Shown one piece after another: positions 1-11,933 of a stretch of DNA of 64,000 bases. A program made the position numbers and the translations under genes. Numbering within the stretch: the first letter of the stretch is position 1; the number at the start of each line of letters is the position of its first letter. This stretch comes from Calendula officinalis (taxonomy: Eukaryota; Streptophyta; Magnoliopsida; Asterales; Asteraceae). The stretch covers positions 83,929,135 through 83,993,134 of the forward strand of contig OY970822.1 in NCBI GenBank assembly GCA_963853835.1. The letters run 5' to 3'. The notes under the pieces are model-generated. The model saw only the letters and a program-made list of their open reading frames with translations. It was not told the DNA's origin and did no database searches.

Positions 1-122
1 TGGACAAGATCAAATCCCCCACCTAAAACCACCGCCGTCCGCCGTCGGCGGCCGGCGATGGTGGTGGTGGCTGACAGTGAAGGTGCTGGTGTTAATGGGG
101 GTGGTGGTGGTATTGATGTATC

Positions 123-497
123 GAAGCACATATGCTTCACTAAAACACAGCATATTACTTCGAAGCACATGTGCTTCAGGTCACGAAACACATGTGCTTC
201 AAGTCACTAAAACCATGAGTTTCCAACACACACAAGGGAGCATACGAAGCACATGTGCTTGATGTTATGAAGCACATGTGCTTCACTACACGGAAAAAAA
301 TCAAAACAAGTGACGAACACATCATTATGAAGCACATGTGCTTCATAAAGCCAAGCACATGTGCTTCATAAAGTCAATGCTTCATAAAGCCAAGCACATG
401 TGTTTTTGCTCCTGAACACATGTAACTTACAAACAAGTCATTTGTGTTTGAATCACGAAGCACATGTGCTTGACGTCATGAAGCACATGTGTTTCAC
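123..497. repeat. CACATGTG palindrome array (left block)
   Basis: Repeated GAAGCACATGTGCTTC and close variants (for example 251, 331, 472, 484). Pairs are separated by about 7 bp, and a longer unit containing ACGGAAAAAAA and GTGACGAACACATC recurs. The solo LTR splits this array from the one starting at 2739; the two halves join into one continuous array if the LTR and one TSD copy are removed. Confidence 0.9.
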
Positions 498-535
498 TAC
501 ACGGAAAAAAAATCAAAACAAGTGACGAACACATC

Positions 536-2731
536 TGTAACATCCCAAAACCCGGCCTAGTAGTTTATTGACCTTAAGGTATCTTATAGAATGATTATCT
601 GATTAAATGCTTAGTTAATTTAATTAGCCTGCTGTCTTTTGCGGTATTTTAACCAAGGGGTTAAAATACCCGACTTGTGAAATATTTGGAGTGAAAACGT
701 GATTTTTATATCTTTGGATTCCTTGTTAAAAATCGTTTTCGGAAATGCTTTCGTTTTTAAAATTGGAGTCCGTTTGCTATTTTAAATAAATTAATTACGA
801 AAGGGACTTTTCAGACAAATACTGTTAATTAATAAAAAGCCACAAAAGGGCCCCACCTTGTGGGCTTGGCCGGTCAAGAGAGAGGGAGGGAGAAACCCTC
901 CTTTTCTTCTTTGTTTCAATTGTTCAAACATTATCCATATACTTCACTATTTCATTGCAAGACTTCATCTTTTTCTCTCTACTTGTTCATCACCTTCTTG
1001 AGCTTGTTCTTGGTGCTAGGACACGATTTTATACCCAAGTTTGTGTAGAAGAAGTCTAGAAGTAAGTTACATCCTTTCTCTTGCTTGTTCTTGGTGTTCT
1101 TGAGCTAGAACTTGAACTAGGGTTTGTGTAGCTTGTTGATGAATCTTGTTATGGATGTTGTAGTTTATGTTTATACAAGCTTTCACATAAAATGTATGGT
1201 TGTTTGTGGTAGGAAGACAAGATTTGGTGAAAAACACCTTCAACCTCCATTAATGGTGGAAGTTGAAGGTGGGTTTTGATGAATCTTGGATTTCTTGAGT
1301 TTTGGATGGATAGAATTGTTTATTAGGTTGTGAAATCGTGTTTGGTAAGTTATGGATGTTAAAAACCTAGTATTAATTAAATGGTGAAGTAATTTAACTA
1401 GTGTTTGGATGATTTTGTCAAAATGGTGATCTAGTGATTATACAAGTATGTTACTTGGAATTGTGATAGTTGTCAACTTGGTGGAATTGTTATAGGATTG
1501 TGAATTGCTAGTTGAAAGGTTAATTGCTAGTTGATGGAAATGTGGAAGTGTTAGGATCATGTTCGGGTTTTTGGCCCGTTTGGGTCAACTAGGTGTGAAT
1601 ACTTGCTAAATGGTCAAAATGGTCAATTGTATTGATGAAGGAATTGTGCTAGTTGGAAATGTCATAAAGTATGCATTTTGTGAGTGTTGTGTGTTTAGTT
1701 GTTGAAATTGATGATTTTGACAATTCGGTGGATTATCACTAACTCGGTATACTTGTTACAGGAACCGGGAAGGATACTCAGTGATACTAGCTCACTGAGT
1801 TAAGGATCGGAAGTTGAAAGGTGAATGGATTCAACCTACAACTCGGGTTTCGGTTTATTTGTTTGGTATTGGTATTATAAAGAAAATCGCAGGAAATTAC
1901 CAGACAAGGGGAGTTCACGGCGTGAACTCCACTTAACGATCGTGAAGTTGGTCCAGCTAAGTTGGTGGTTAGTCGCGAAGTAGTTCACGACTGGAGTTCC
2001 CGACGCGAACTTTAGTTCGCGATCGTGAACTAGAGTTCGCGATTGGGAACTCTGTCGTGACGTTTTTTCGCGGTGTTTTTCGTAGCTAGTCTACTTGTTA
2101 TGTATGCCTAGTGTTAGGGAATACCATACATGACTATGTGCACATTCGGGATGAGGTCAGTGTCGGAAGGAGAACGGCTGGGCACAGGGTATCGACTAAT
2201 AGGGTATCCGACCTTACCTGTATTTGTTGCATGGTTAAGGGGAGGGAGTTGCCCGGGTGTTAGATACGAAACGCTATCGGTTACCGTGGTTTTGGCCGAC
2301 CATGGTTTAAGGCCCGCAAAGCCGCCGATCTTCTAAGTGATTACCCAACCGGAGATGTTTTTATAACTTCCGCGTTTAAGTGACTACCCAACCGGATATG
2401 TTTTTATAACTTCCGTGTTTAAGTGATTAGTGTAGTTGCTAGTGTTAGGAATCCATTCACTTAGCTTTTGTGCTAATCCCTCCCTCTTTGACACATTTCA
2501 GGTTGGAAGGCTTGAACGGGTCGGGCTCGGACGGGAAGTTTGACCATGCTTAAATTTATGTTTTGTTAAATGAGCCGTGTTTAGTAATACCGTCTTTTTA
2601 ACTAACTCTTGGTTTGTAATATTTTGTGGGACCATGGTTTGTAAAACTAAAGTAATTATGAATTGGACTAAATGCTTCCGTAACCTTAGTTAATGCTAAA
2701 TTAGATATTTAAAAAAAAATGCGGTGTTACA
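536..2731 (+). mobile_element. Solo LTR, Ty3/gypsy-like, 2196 bp
   Basis: It begins TGTAACATCCC and ends GCGGTGTTACA, with TG..CA ends and an inverted TGTAACA/TGTTACA terminus. It is flanked by a perfect 5-bp duplication ACATC (531-535 and 2732-2736). No internal gag or pol and no second LTR are present, so it is a solo LTR left by LTR-LTR recombination. Its 3' end and its cluster of GTTCGCG-type palindromes resemble the LTR at 59756-62066, which lies in the opposite orientation. A diverged duplication of about 47 bp lies near 2338-2430. Short ORFs inside are not supported as genes. Confidence 0.85.
1911..2055. repeat. Cluster of GC-rich palindromes inside the solo LTR
   Basis: GAGTTCACGGCGTGAACTC (1911-1929) is a near-perfect palindrome. 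It is followed by several AGTTCGCGATCGTGAACT-like copies up to about 2050. A comparable cluster sits at 61745-61890 in the other gypsy-like LTR. Confidence 0.7.
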
Positions 2732-2738
2732 ACATCAT

Positions 2739-3280
2739 TATGAAGCACATGTGCTTCATAAAGCCAAGCACATGTGCTTCATAAAGCCAAGCACATGTGT
2801 TTTTGTTCCTGAACACATGTAACTTACAAGCAAGTCATTTGTGTTTGAATCACGAAGCATATGTGCTTGACGTTATGAAGCACATGTGCTTCACTACACA
2901 GAAAAAAAAATCAAAACAAGTGATGAACACATCATTATGAAGCACATGTGCTTCATAAAGCCAAGCACATGTGCTTCATAAAGCCAATGCTTCATAAAGC
3001 CAAGCACATGTGTTTTTGTTCCTGAACACATGTAACTTACAAACAAGTCATTTGTGTTTGAATCACGAAGCACATGTGCTTGACGTTATGAAGCACATGT
3101 GCTTTACTACACGGAAAAAAAATCAAAACATGTCACGAAGCACATGTGCTTCCAGTCACGACTACCACCACCGGTCACAATCGCCGGGGGCCACCTCCGG
3201 CCGCCGGCCGACCGCCGCCGACCGCCGCCCATCGCCGCCGTCCGCCGCCGTCTACGGCCGCCGGAGAAGCACATGTGCTT
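2739..3280. repeat. CACATGTG palindrome array (right block)
   Basis: Continuation of the array at 123-497 after the solo LTR. By eye it holds over a dozen copies of AAGCACATGTGCTT or variants, the last at 3267-3280. A GC-rich GCC-triplet stretch at about 3165-3262 sits between the last two copies. Confidence 0.9.
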
Positions 3281-3638
3281 GTAGTGGTGGTGGTGGTTTT
3301 GAATCTTGATCTTGACCATTAATTTTTCTTGATCTAGGGGCTAATAAATGTACCTTGGGACTAGATAAAATTAATGAACCACCTTGAACATTTCACTTAT
3401 AACTTATTCATAATTTATAAATATTATAAAACATTTAGAAAATTTCTTGAAATTTAAGTAGAATATCTTTTTAATGCACACGTACAAATTCTATGAATAA
3501 ATAAATAAATATATTTCTAAATTATAAAATTTAAAGTTCATTAGTATAATTTAAAATATTTAAGAAATAATAACTCAATTAAGTGCGATTTATGATATAT
3601 CCTTCAAAAAATATAAGTTAGAAAAACTCTTTTATATA

Positions 3639-3943
3639 CTTCTTCCGATTCAAAATAAGTGTTACACTTCTACTTTCACGGTTTTTGAACTAAAATAGTG
3701 TAATGATGGTTAAATTAGATTAATTGAATGATTAGTGGATTATGGGTCCCACACCTTTTGAATAAAGTGAAGTTAATGATGTTTAAAAGTAAAAAGTAAG
3801 GGTAAATGAGTCATTTCACTTTATTAAAGTAGATAGTTAGTGGGTGTGAGTCCTATTATTTTTTGTCATTTATGGAAAGTGTAACACTTATTTTGAATCA
3901 CCTATTTATGAAAAGTGTAGCACTTATTTTGAATCGGAGGAAG
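3639..3943. mobile_element. Stowaway-type MITE 1
   Basis: TIRs begin CTTCTTCCGATTCAAAATAA on the left and CTTCCTCCGATTCAAAATAA on the reverse strand of the right end. TA target duplications lie at 3637-3638 and 3944-3945. It is about 305 bp, AT-rich and has no ORF. The CTYCCTCCG terminus is the known mark of Tc1/mariner-derived Stowaway MITEs. Confidence 0.85.
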
Positions 3944-3945
3944 TA

Positions 3946-5176
3946 TTACACAGATGATTCCTAATGACTACTTCCGCACTCAAAAGATCCCTGTATCAAA
4001 CATCCGTCCATTTACCATGTTAACTCTCCTCACATGCATTCACGCATATATGTCTTTAAATATGATAAAATCTTGATTAACTTCATTAAACTTATAATTA
4101 AATATTAAATTGTAGACATAGGGGAGGTGGTTTATGCAGCTTTATGTTTTTAATGATCTTTTTAGAAAAAAGGTATGCATGCAGCTTTTATTCAAGTGAC
4201 CTGGCATGTAGTATTATATGCGTATCAATCAATCGACGTTCCTAATGTGCCCATGCATTCTTTTTTTGTGCTTTCGTCTTTTGTTTTTGTCAATATATAT
4301 ATTCTTTTTTCTATTTTTGTCCTCTTTCTAATATCTAAATATTTAAATCTAAATTCCAACATACTTTTTTGATAGTTATCTTTTCCCTTTTACGTTGAAT
4401 CTATTGCATTTGCTTGAATGACAATTCTAATGCGGACATAAACTAATATTTTCTAACGAAATATTCTTTAAGATAAACTCGTGCAACACGTTATGAAAGG
4501 TGTGACCACAGGCCTTCTCATGCAGGCCCAATCAGGGAGAATAGGCCCCTTTTGTTTTTTTCTCAGCCCAAAATTGTGTGAGAAAAAAGATGTTACACTA
4601 AAATATGCATAACTCGGGTTATGACTTATGAGGCACCATTTCAATCTCATGACCAGTCAAATTGTAGCTGGCAAGATGTAGGGCGTGGTGCTAAAATGCC
4701 TACATAATATTCGGAATGAAAAACGATGTATTTTGAAAGTTATTTGCATTTTAAAGTTTTTTTTTTATTTTGATTTTAGACTTGTTTGTGCAATATATTT
4801 CGGCTCCTCTTGTCATTTTAGGCCAATTTTAAAATTTAAGCCTATTTTAAGATTTATTTGAGACACTTAAACATTCGGTATTTATTTTTATGAAAGTTCA
4901 TTTTTTCCATCTCATTTAAACAGAATTTGCATTTGATTGAAATTCACCTTAATTATATAATCAACATATTTAATTTGCGTTTTTTCGTTTATAATCTACA
5001 TCCCCTTCCCTCATTTTATTTTGTCACACAGAGAAAACTGAAAACAAAAGACGTAATAGATTTTTGGTGATTTGTTCAGTTTTAACGTAAGTACGTTGAG
5101 TTTGTATATTTGTACCTAAAGTGCTACATTATTGTCTTTGAGATCGTGTGAACATAAAATTTAATGGTATGTAATT
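3946..5176. other. Intergenic, no gene seen
   Basis: AT-rich sequence. The short ORFs here have no recognisable domain. No TIR, LTR or RNA gene recognised. Confidence 0.5.
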
Positions 5177-5183
5177 GTAGATA

Positions 5184-5518
5184 GAGGAAGTGGGAACCTG
5201 TGAGGACTTTAAAAATGGTGAGGACTCGTGAGGACAACTCAAAAACATTCCAAAAAATTTCAAAAAAAAATATATAACTCCCCATAATTATTACTACATT
5301 TGACCAAAAAAAATTATGATCCATTTTTTTTTGCGGATCATAACAATGATCCATATTTTTTTTATCATTTTTTTAAAAAATTTTGGATCTTATATGCTGC
5401 GATTTTAATGTTTAAAAGAGAAAGTTTTTGAAAAAAGTTTGTTTTGGATCATTTTTAGAGTTTTTTTGGAGTTCCCGCAATCCTCACCGGGAAAAGAGTC
5501 CTCACCGGATCCGGATCC
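5184..5518. mobile_element. hAT-like MITE
   Basis: The ends carry inverted repeats with GTGAGGACT followed by a second GGTGAGGA motif (5200-5245, and the reverse complement of 5480-5510). The segment is flanked by GTAGATA at 5177-5183 and 5519-5525; one further base on each side would give an 8-bp duplication with one mismatch. It is 335 bp and non-coding. Class is inferred from TSD length and is tentative. Confidence 0.6.
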
Positions 5519-5665
5519 GTAGATAAAGTTATATAATTTAATATTTAATTAATAGAGAGTGACAACTTCTATATAGTAGAAACATATACATATCTGGTCA
5601 AATGGTTGCTAAGTATGAGATATGATTATTTATGGTCATTCACTTTATGAGTATGAGATGTTTAT

Positions 5666-5923
5666 GACTTATACACATCTCGGTGTATAACTCGCATTTC
5701 AACGTTTATGACTTATACACACTTCAGTGTATAACTCGAGCCTCAACAGAATGACTTATACACAATTCAGTGTATAATTCGAGTCTCAACAGAATGACTT
5801 ATACACACTTCAGTGTATAACTCGAACCTCAACAGTATGGTTTATACACACTTCAGTGTATGACCCGAGCTTCAACGAAATGACTTTCAAGTACTTCAGC
5901 TTGAAACCCGGTCCTCAACAGAA
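5666..5923. repeat. 43-bp tandem repeat, six copies, each with a hairpin
   Basis: Six diverging 43-bp units starting GACTTATACACACTTCAGTG. Each holds the inverted pair TATACAC..GTGTATA around a 6-nt loop ACTTCA. In the last unit both arms changed together (TTTCAAG..CTTGAAA), so base pairing is kept although the sequence differs. Confidence 0.85.
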
Positions 5924-5925
5924 AA

Positions 5926-8293
5926 TGGCTTCTGATCAAAACAGATTCAGAACCCGCTCTTAAAAGAAACCACAAATCTCAATCAAGCTTAACCGCAAAA
6001 CCTCTCCTTCAACCCTCCAACGATGTATAAGGTACGTCCTTCGATCTCAAAACTTGTCAATTACTTTTGTTTTGTCGAGGGGGAGAAATATTAATTCTAG
6101 CGGGAGAATTATTATTTCTAGGGGGAGAAAATTCAGAAAAACAAAAACAAAATACCCAAATAAAAAAGTTTTATGTTTGTAACGTTAATCATAAGTTGTT
6201 GTAATATCCGTAAACGATCTCTTTACTAGTTCTCTAGTAAAGATTGCATCTGTTTATTACAAATTCTTTTAATTCTCGTTACTTACTACTTCAAAAGACA
6301 TACCTTCCCATGGTTTGCCAGATCCGGCCACACCTTCCCAGGGAAATATTTCAGCCAACTGGTAAATGTGAGGGTTTAGGTCTAGGGTATAGTAATAGGT
6401 GAGTGCAAGGTGATGTGAAAACATGATAAATCAAAGAAAACACACCTTATGAGTGCATCCAAACCGAAAACAAACCGGGTAACCAATTAAATAGGTGATC
6501 ATTCATTCGTTGAATGTTTCACTAGACTTTACTGGCTCAGTAAAGCAAATGCACGCCACCACCAACTACTCAAATTCCTCTCAACATGGATTTGTTTCAT
6601 TTCATCAGGGGACGTAGCACAAAAGCTACTGACTACTCATTCGGAGTATGTCGGTATTGAATAATAATAACCTCCTGCCCCGGGTTAAGTCTCTTTGTAT
6701 GCACAGTGTGTCTAGTTCTCACCACCAAGAATATTTCCAATATAGGACACCTGCACTACAAACATGGATCTCCGTGAATCCATCGGAACACTCATAGTGG
6801 CATCACAATCTGATGTTTCATGAGGATCGAGTGGAAATCCTGCTAGAGCTAAAATCAAGCCAACTCTAAACGCAGGTCACACATTTGAACCAACGGTTGT
6901 GCAAACGACTACCGATTCATACCGTGTGCTAACGGATACTCTAAGTGAGTCCGGTGTTACCTAAAATCCATGTGAAACTCCTAAAACGAAACATCTTCAA
7001 AAAGCTGATTAAAATGAACATGTGCGTAATATTCCACTCTCAAATTACTCCTATGATCTGCTAAACCCAGCATGATCTTCCCCGGAGCCACCGACAATAT
7101 AGGAACTAAAAAGTGAGGGTCCCTAGGTCTAGGTGAGCAGAATCAAGTATCATGGGATCTTGATTGGGGTGCGCTGAGGTAAAAATTGAGAGGGGGTATG
7201 AAGTATGGGGTGCAAATCAGCTTATCACATGGTAAAAACAAAAACGAGGGTGTGGTTGAAAAATGAAAAAAGTGAGTTGAGTGAGGAGCGTGTGTGAAAG
7301 GGTTAAAAGAAAACGGAAAACCCTCCCTAAACCGAACAAATGACCGGGTAACCTCATCTATATCAGATTGCATATGTTGCTTTCTGATTAAGACATCATG
7401 GACCCAGTGATGCAATGCACAACCCCCACTGACCACTCAAGTACAAAAAGTACTTGTTTCAAAATCACGGAGATAACCACATCCACTATCGACATCTCAT
7501 TTGGAGATTGTTGATATTGAAAAAGAGGACCCACCCCCAGTCCTCGCCTTCGTTTGTCCACATATAGAGTCTAGAACCGAATTAAATTTCTCTAGGACAC
7601 AGTCACTCTACCAAGCATATCTTTGAGATATTGCCGGAACATTCATGGTGATACCAAAATTATTGGTATTCCACGATGATTGAATGGAAATCCTACCAGT
7701 GCTAACATCAATGCCAACACTGAACGTAGGTCACGCAGTTTCTGTAACTGTTGTGCTAACAGGAAATCTATGTGATCCTGGGTTACCCTGATACATTCTT
7801 GTGCGAAGATCAGACGACCGTACTCCATTCTTATCAACAACGGTCACTATGTCTGATAGAAAATCTGATGAGTGTACTTCAATCTTATCAACAACAGTCA
7901 ATAAATCAGATAAGGGATTCTATGACCGTACTCAAACATTATTAACAACGGTCAGAAAATCCACAACATATCAACATTCCGCACTGCTTCAACTTCAACA
8001 AACATCAGGAACAAGGATCTGCAGCAAATCGACAAACGCCACAACTTCAAGAAAGGACTTCCGCTGCTAACCGCTCTATCTATGGGTCTACATTCAGTCG
8101 ATTTGCATGAAGTCTTCTGGAATACTTTATATTGGTTGAAAAGCCGATTAAAAGTATGTCTGTCACTGATGATTAAAGGCTGATGCTGTTTTATCAACAT
8201 AACTGCTCAACGGTTCAATTCTCAGCTCCAGCCTTACAAACACAGAAGTCTTCAAAGATATGCAACCTAGTCTACTATTACAAAGGGGGAGAT
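5926..8293 (+). mobile_element. Internal 3' remnant of a copia-type retrotransposon
   Basis: This region lies directly upstream of an LTR at 8294 and ends in a polypurine tract, AAAGGGGGA (8282-8290). Further tract-like GGGGGAGAAA motifs occur at about 6078-6130; multiple polypurine tracts are described for Sirevirus-type copia elements. No gag or pol ORF survives. Two diverged copies of a unit of roughly 0.75-0.87 kb can be followed (compare 6781-6915 with 7632-7760). Three ~55-bp repeats containing TTATCAACAACGGTC lie at about 7805-7965. No 5' LTR was found in the window, so the element is truncated. Confidence 0.55.
6368..7830. repeat. Degenerate direct duplication inside the retroelement remnant
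   Basis: Blocks at about 6370, 6475 and 6781 recur in the same order at about 7110, 7345 and 7632. Shared words include CCGGGTAACC and TGGAAATCCT. The copies are roughly two-thirds identical by eye, with indels, so this is an old duplication. Confidence 0.55.
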
Positions 8294-8596
8294 TGTTAGG
8301 TACTAGAAAGTTGTAATAGATAGTCTAGGGGGTAAAGTGTAATATTGTATATATGTTAAGTTTTATTTAGGAAATGGTCCTAACTAACAAGGAATTAAGC
8401 CATGGTATAAATACCAAAGTGTAAGGCTTTTAACTTTTGCCATTAATCAAATTCCAATTTACAGCAATTGTTCTCTCCCATCTCTCTACTTTCTCTCACT
8501 AAAAGCCCTAATCCATCTTCTTCACTTTTCTCCTCAAAATCATCATCAAACACCATTTTATGGATTGATTAAGTGTGTCTGTGCTTTTCAATAACA
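8294..8596 (+). mobile_element. 3' LTR of the copia-type remnant, 303 bp
   Basis: It begins TGTTAGGTACTAG and ends CAATAACA, with perfect inverted ends TGTTA/TAACA. It is preceded by a polypurine tract and holds a TATA box at 8406-8413 followed by a pyrimidine-rich leader. The following AGTCA (8597-8601) would be the target duplication; no partner is seen. Confidence 0.75.
8406..8413 (+). promoter_or_regulatory. LTR TATA box
   Basis: TATAAATA lies about 110 bp inside the LTR, the usual place for the U3 promoter of a short copia LTR. Confidence 0.55.
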
Positions 8597-9974
8597 AGTC
8601 ACACTTGACCCCTATTAATCAAGTTAATAGTTTAATTTAATGACCCCAAAGATGTGAACGAAATAACAATCATACTTGATGGCATAAACTGAAACGCCCT
8701 CAAGGTTTACTTTATCGACACTTAAGTCCCTAAAATTTACTACTTTGACGCTAAAGTTCAATCTTATATCACATAGATTGATATAGCTAGTATGCTCACT
8801 TATAAGCTGATAATAACTCAGGTAACTCAATCGGGCTTATCATGGGACTATTTCTATATACATATTGATTTGTCCATGATTTTTTATTACAAAGATTTTT
8901 TAACGGTTTCAAAATATACTACGAATTTGTTCATAACACGACTTGAATCATTGACTTTTTTTGCTTTACATTTACCCTCGCTATTTATCCAATGGAAATT
9001 AGAGCAAAATTTTACATATATTATCCTTAAACAAATCTTTCTGAGGAATGTTGGATTGCAAGATCATTTTGTTTCTATATCACCAAATCGTACAAAATGT
9101 CGTGAAAGTTATAGTCTCAAGACGTTTCTTTACACAATTCAGACCATTAATTTTATCCTTAAGATATGATACAGGTCTGATCGTACCACCAAGTGTAAAG
9201 GCCCAATTAGATATGATACAGATCTGATCGATGATGGGTGATGAGTCAGAAACACAGATGAATTTGGGTAAGATTATATCATCATCCTTACGTTGGAGCT
9301 TAGTCTTCTAACAATAAATTGCAAATTTGTGAAAAACGAAATATATAGTTCATTAACAAAAAACAGTGTTCTGTACATATCCTTCCTTGATTTCCTGTGC
9401 AAGCATAATATAAGGAGTATATTCTATTGTAAATTCTAACTTTTGGGCTTTATTATTTCGAAATTCCTCCTTTCCTATCTTGATTAATACATTGAAAGGA
9501 CTACGGCAAAGGGTGTTTATATTATAAAATCACAATGACTTAACAAACGCGTGTCACCCACAAAAAAAAAATGCAACTAAAAACCCTTATAACAATTTGA
9601 AATTAACGATAATTAAGATTTAGGAGCTAATAAATGCAGAAACAAAGAAAGAAATTTAGTTTTCTACTCATGTGCAAAAGACAACTAAAAAATCGACAAG
9701 GATTCTTGCCGAATCCAACTTAGGAATATATATTTTTTTGTGCTTCGTTACAGTTGGTGATATTCCAGGAGTACGTGAAAAAACTGAATCAAGGGAACTG
9801 AAATTTCTCAACTTTGTCCCTTTCTCAGTAGGAACTTAGAAGCTTTTACACATTCATACATTACAAATTAATTAATTTGAGTAGTTGGATGAATTAACAA
9901 AGATATGTCGGCCAGTAACGGAAAAAACAAATTAAACGAGTGCACAGAAATATTATAAGTTAGACCAATTAAGA
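8597..9974. other. Intergenic, 3' of the bHLH gene
   Basis: AT-rich. The 125-codon plus-strand ORF at 8792-9169 has no recognisable domain and is not called. The part near 9975 probably holds the bHLH 3' UTR. Confidence 0.5.
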
Positions 9975-11404
9975 TCAAAGTGCTTGCTGCAGATTTTTTA
10001 CAAGATCCGTCGATGACATCATGAAACCATCATTCTTCTGTAGAAATCAAGAAAAATGAATCAGGACTATATATGTTGTCTTAAGTTTTTCCAAGAAAAG
10101 AAAGTAGGGTCTGTTTAATTAATATTCGGTCATGATTAAGTATTCAACAATATACCTGAGCAACAACGGTTATAAGAAGAGTGGTATCAGCAAACGGCAT
10201 GGTGCTACAACTTGTAACTGATAAACCAAGCTTTTGGATCTCGCTCAACACTTTGACTAACGAAATGTTGTTTTTCCGGCTGTAAATTTCTAAAAGTAGG
10301 CTGCATCCCGATGTTCGTACTTCAATCTCTGGATCACAACAACTGCTACTTTCTTCAAAGTTTGCTTCATTGCAAGAAGAACCATCATCATCACTACAAC
10401 TAAGCCTCGATCTTTTACCAGATATAACCGATTCTTGCATGTCTTTTCTCCTCTTCACGCCCTCGAGCTCCTTCACGCGGTTTTGAAGTTCTTGGATGTA
10501 ATTAGCCGCATCTTCTAACACCGTTGCCTTATCCATCTACAAGAAGCATACAATTATTTAAGAAAAATACATTTATTACACTGTGCAACCAATATAATTT
10601 CATTTTATGATAGGTGGAATTTTTAAGTTGACAATAATTTTGGAATATATTAAAAAGGGAATATGGACAAAAAAATTAAGACGGAGGGAGTATCAAATAT
10701 TTCTTAAATACTGGGTATTAGGGATTGCTAATTTGCATTTTTAATATGCAATCCCATTAATTTACTTAATTCTAGGTTATATGATAAATAATTTTGTCAT
10801 GAGTACCTTCTTTAGGTCGGGAAGGAGGGAAGACAAAGAAACGAATCGTTGAGCCAATTTTTCTCTTCTTTTTCTCTCAGCCAACACATGATCTTGGACC
10901 TGAATTGGGGTCCTGATCATGGGTTGACCCTTTTTAGTATCAGTGCATCCGTACGAATCACTAAAAGAAAGGATCTCATCTTTAGGTTTTATATCTCCAA
11001 AAGATATAGTGAAAGTGTTGGGAGCATCAGGAACTAGGTTTGGCTTCGGTTTTTCAGTTGGAGAAAATTTCTTGTTGATAGTATTGCCCTTTTTGTAAGT
11101 AAATGGATGCTTGATATTCGATGGTTCTTGATCAACACGCTTACGAGTTTCAAAAGATTGATCGATAAAGTTTGATGGGGTTTCGGTGTAGCTTTCTGAT
11201 GAAAATGAATCAACACTGAAGTCCTCCATTAGATGATGATAAGGCCTGTTCATCTGATATTGATTCATGAACCCTTGATCTTGCATCTCCTAAAATAAAT
11301 TAAGATTCAACAAACAATAATGTAATTATATAATTCCATATAAAAACAAGAACTATATGCAACTTGTATATATAACTTACCAGTTCAGGTAGCCAAGGTT
11401 CCAT
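9975..11404 (-). CDS. bHLH transcription factor, clade IVa-like (bHLH18/19/20/25 type)
   Basis: Four exons with GT-AG borders: 11381-11404, 10807-11289, 10156-10536 and 9975-10037. They join in frame to about 316 residues, starting MEPWLPEL and ending KNLQQAL. The bHLH domain is at about residues 139-195. The basic region DHVLAERKRR has His142, Glu146 and Arg150, the H-E-R pattern of factors that bind E-boxes/G-boxes. An intron splits helix 1-loop from MDKATVLEDAANYIQELQ, as is common in this clade. The C-terminal part (about 245-316) looks like the ACT-like dimerisation region of these proteins. Family members are nuclear regulators of stress, ER-body or specialised-metabolite genes; which role applies here cannot be read from sequence. 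The 8-residue first exon is inferred from a clean donor, acceptor and phase. Confidence 0.9.
10680..10692. repeat. Stowaway terminal fragment in a bHLH intron
   Basis: GACGGAGGGAGTA, the reverse complement of the canonical Stowaway end, lies in the intron at 10537-10806. No matching left end is evident, so this is a remnant. Confidence 0.4.
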
Positions 11405-11918
11405 CGATATTTGTATGCGAATTTAAGTTTATAAACTGCAAATACAGAAACTTTTCATTAGATCTCACAGAAGATCGTCACATGAACATATGCTACACTT
11501 TTCTAAGTATTGGAAATGAGAAAACGACTATATTTCTTACAAAAATGTTTCACGTGACAATTTAAAATTATGAAAACATCATGATATATCGAATAGCATA
11601 AGCATCTCTACAATTCGTTGAAGAAACTAGAGAGTGTTAAATTTAAGATCAAGTTCTTCAAGTTTGAATCGAAAACGAAAACGAACCAAAAACAAAGAAA
11701 TATATACCCGCTAGGGTTTATAATACTCGATGAGGATATTGATTATTTGATGTGATAATTAATCATGAAAATGAATCAACCTTGAATGAGAAGTACCGAA
11801 ATGTAATGAGAGAGAGAGAGACTCGTAGAGGTAAGACTGACTCGTAATTACCTTTTAAAAAGAAAGACTACTTTTTATGGATCAGCTTTATGTGGAATAT
11901 TTCTGTTTTGGCATATGA
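11405..11918. other. bHLH upstream region
   Basis: Contains the bHLH 5' leader and promoter. An AG-rich microsatellite at about 11808-11821 reads as a CT-rich tract on the coding strand, common in plant 5' UTRs. No other gene seen. Confidence 0.45.
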
Positions 11919-11933
11919 CCACGGAGAATAAAT

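Larger units (their letters stand above)
1..3396. mobile_element. Non-autonomous MULE-like element, right part, interrupted by a solo LTR
   Basis: The right end at 3396 reads, on the reverse strand, GTGAAATGTTCAAGGTGGTT, which aligns with the TIRs of the MULE at 12647-27986 and the short elements at 32545 and 40574. The left end is outside the window. The interior holds a GC-rich GCC/GTG-triplet segment (about 20-120 and 3170-3270) and two blocks of CACATGTG palindromes. No coding region is supported. The next 10 bp (TTATAACTTA) would be the expected target duplication, but its partner is not visible. Confidence 0.7.

Noticed and set aside
2130..2336. 68-codon ORF in the solo LTR
   Set aside because: Inside an LTR with TG..CA ends and duplication; no domain.
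8792..9169. 125-codon ORF downstream of the bHLH gene
   Set aside because: No recognisable domain, AT-driven composition and no splice or promoter support.
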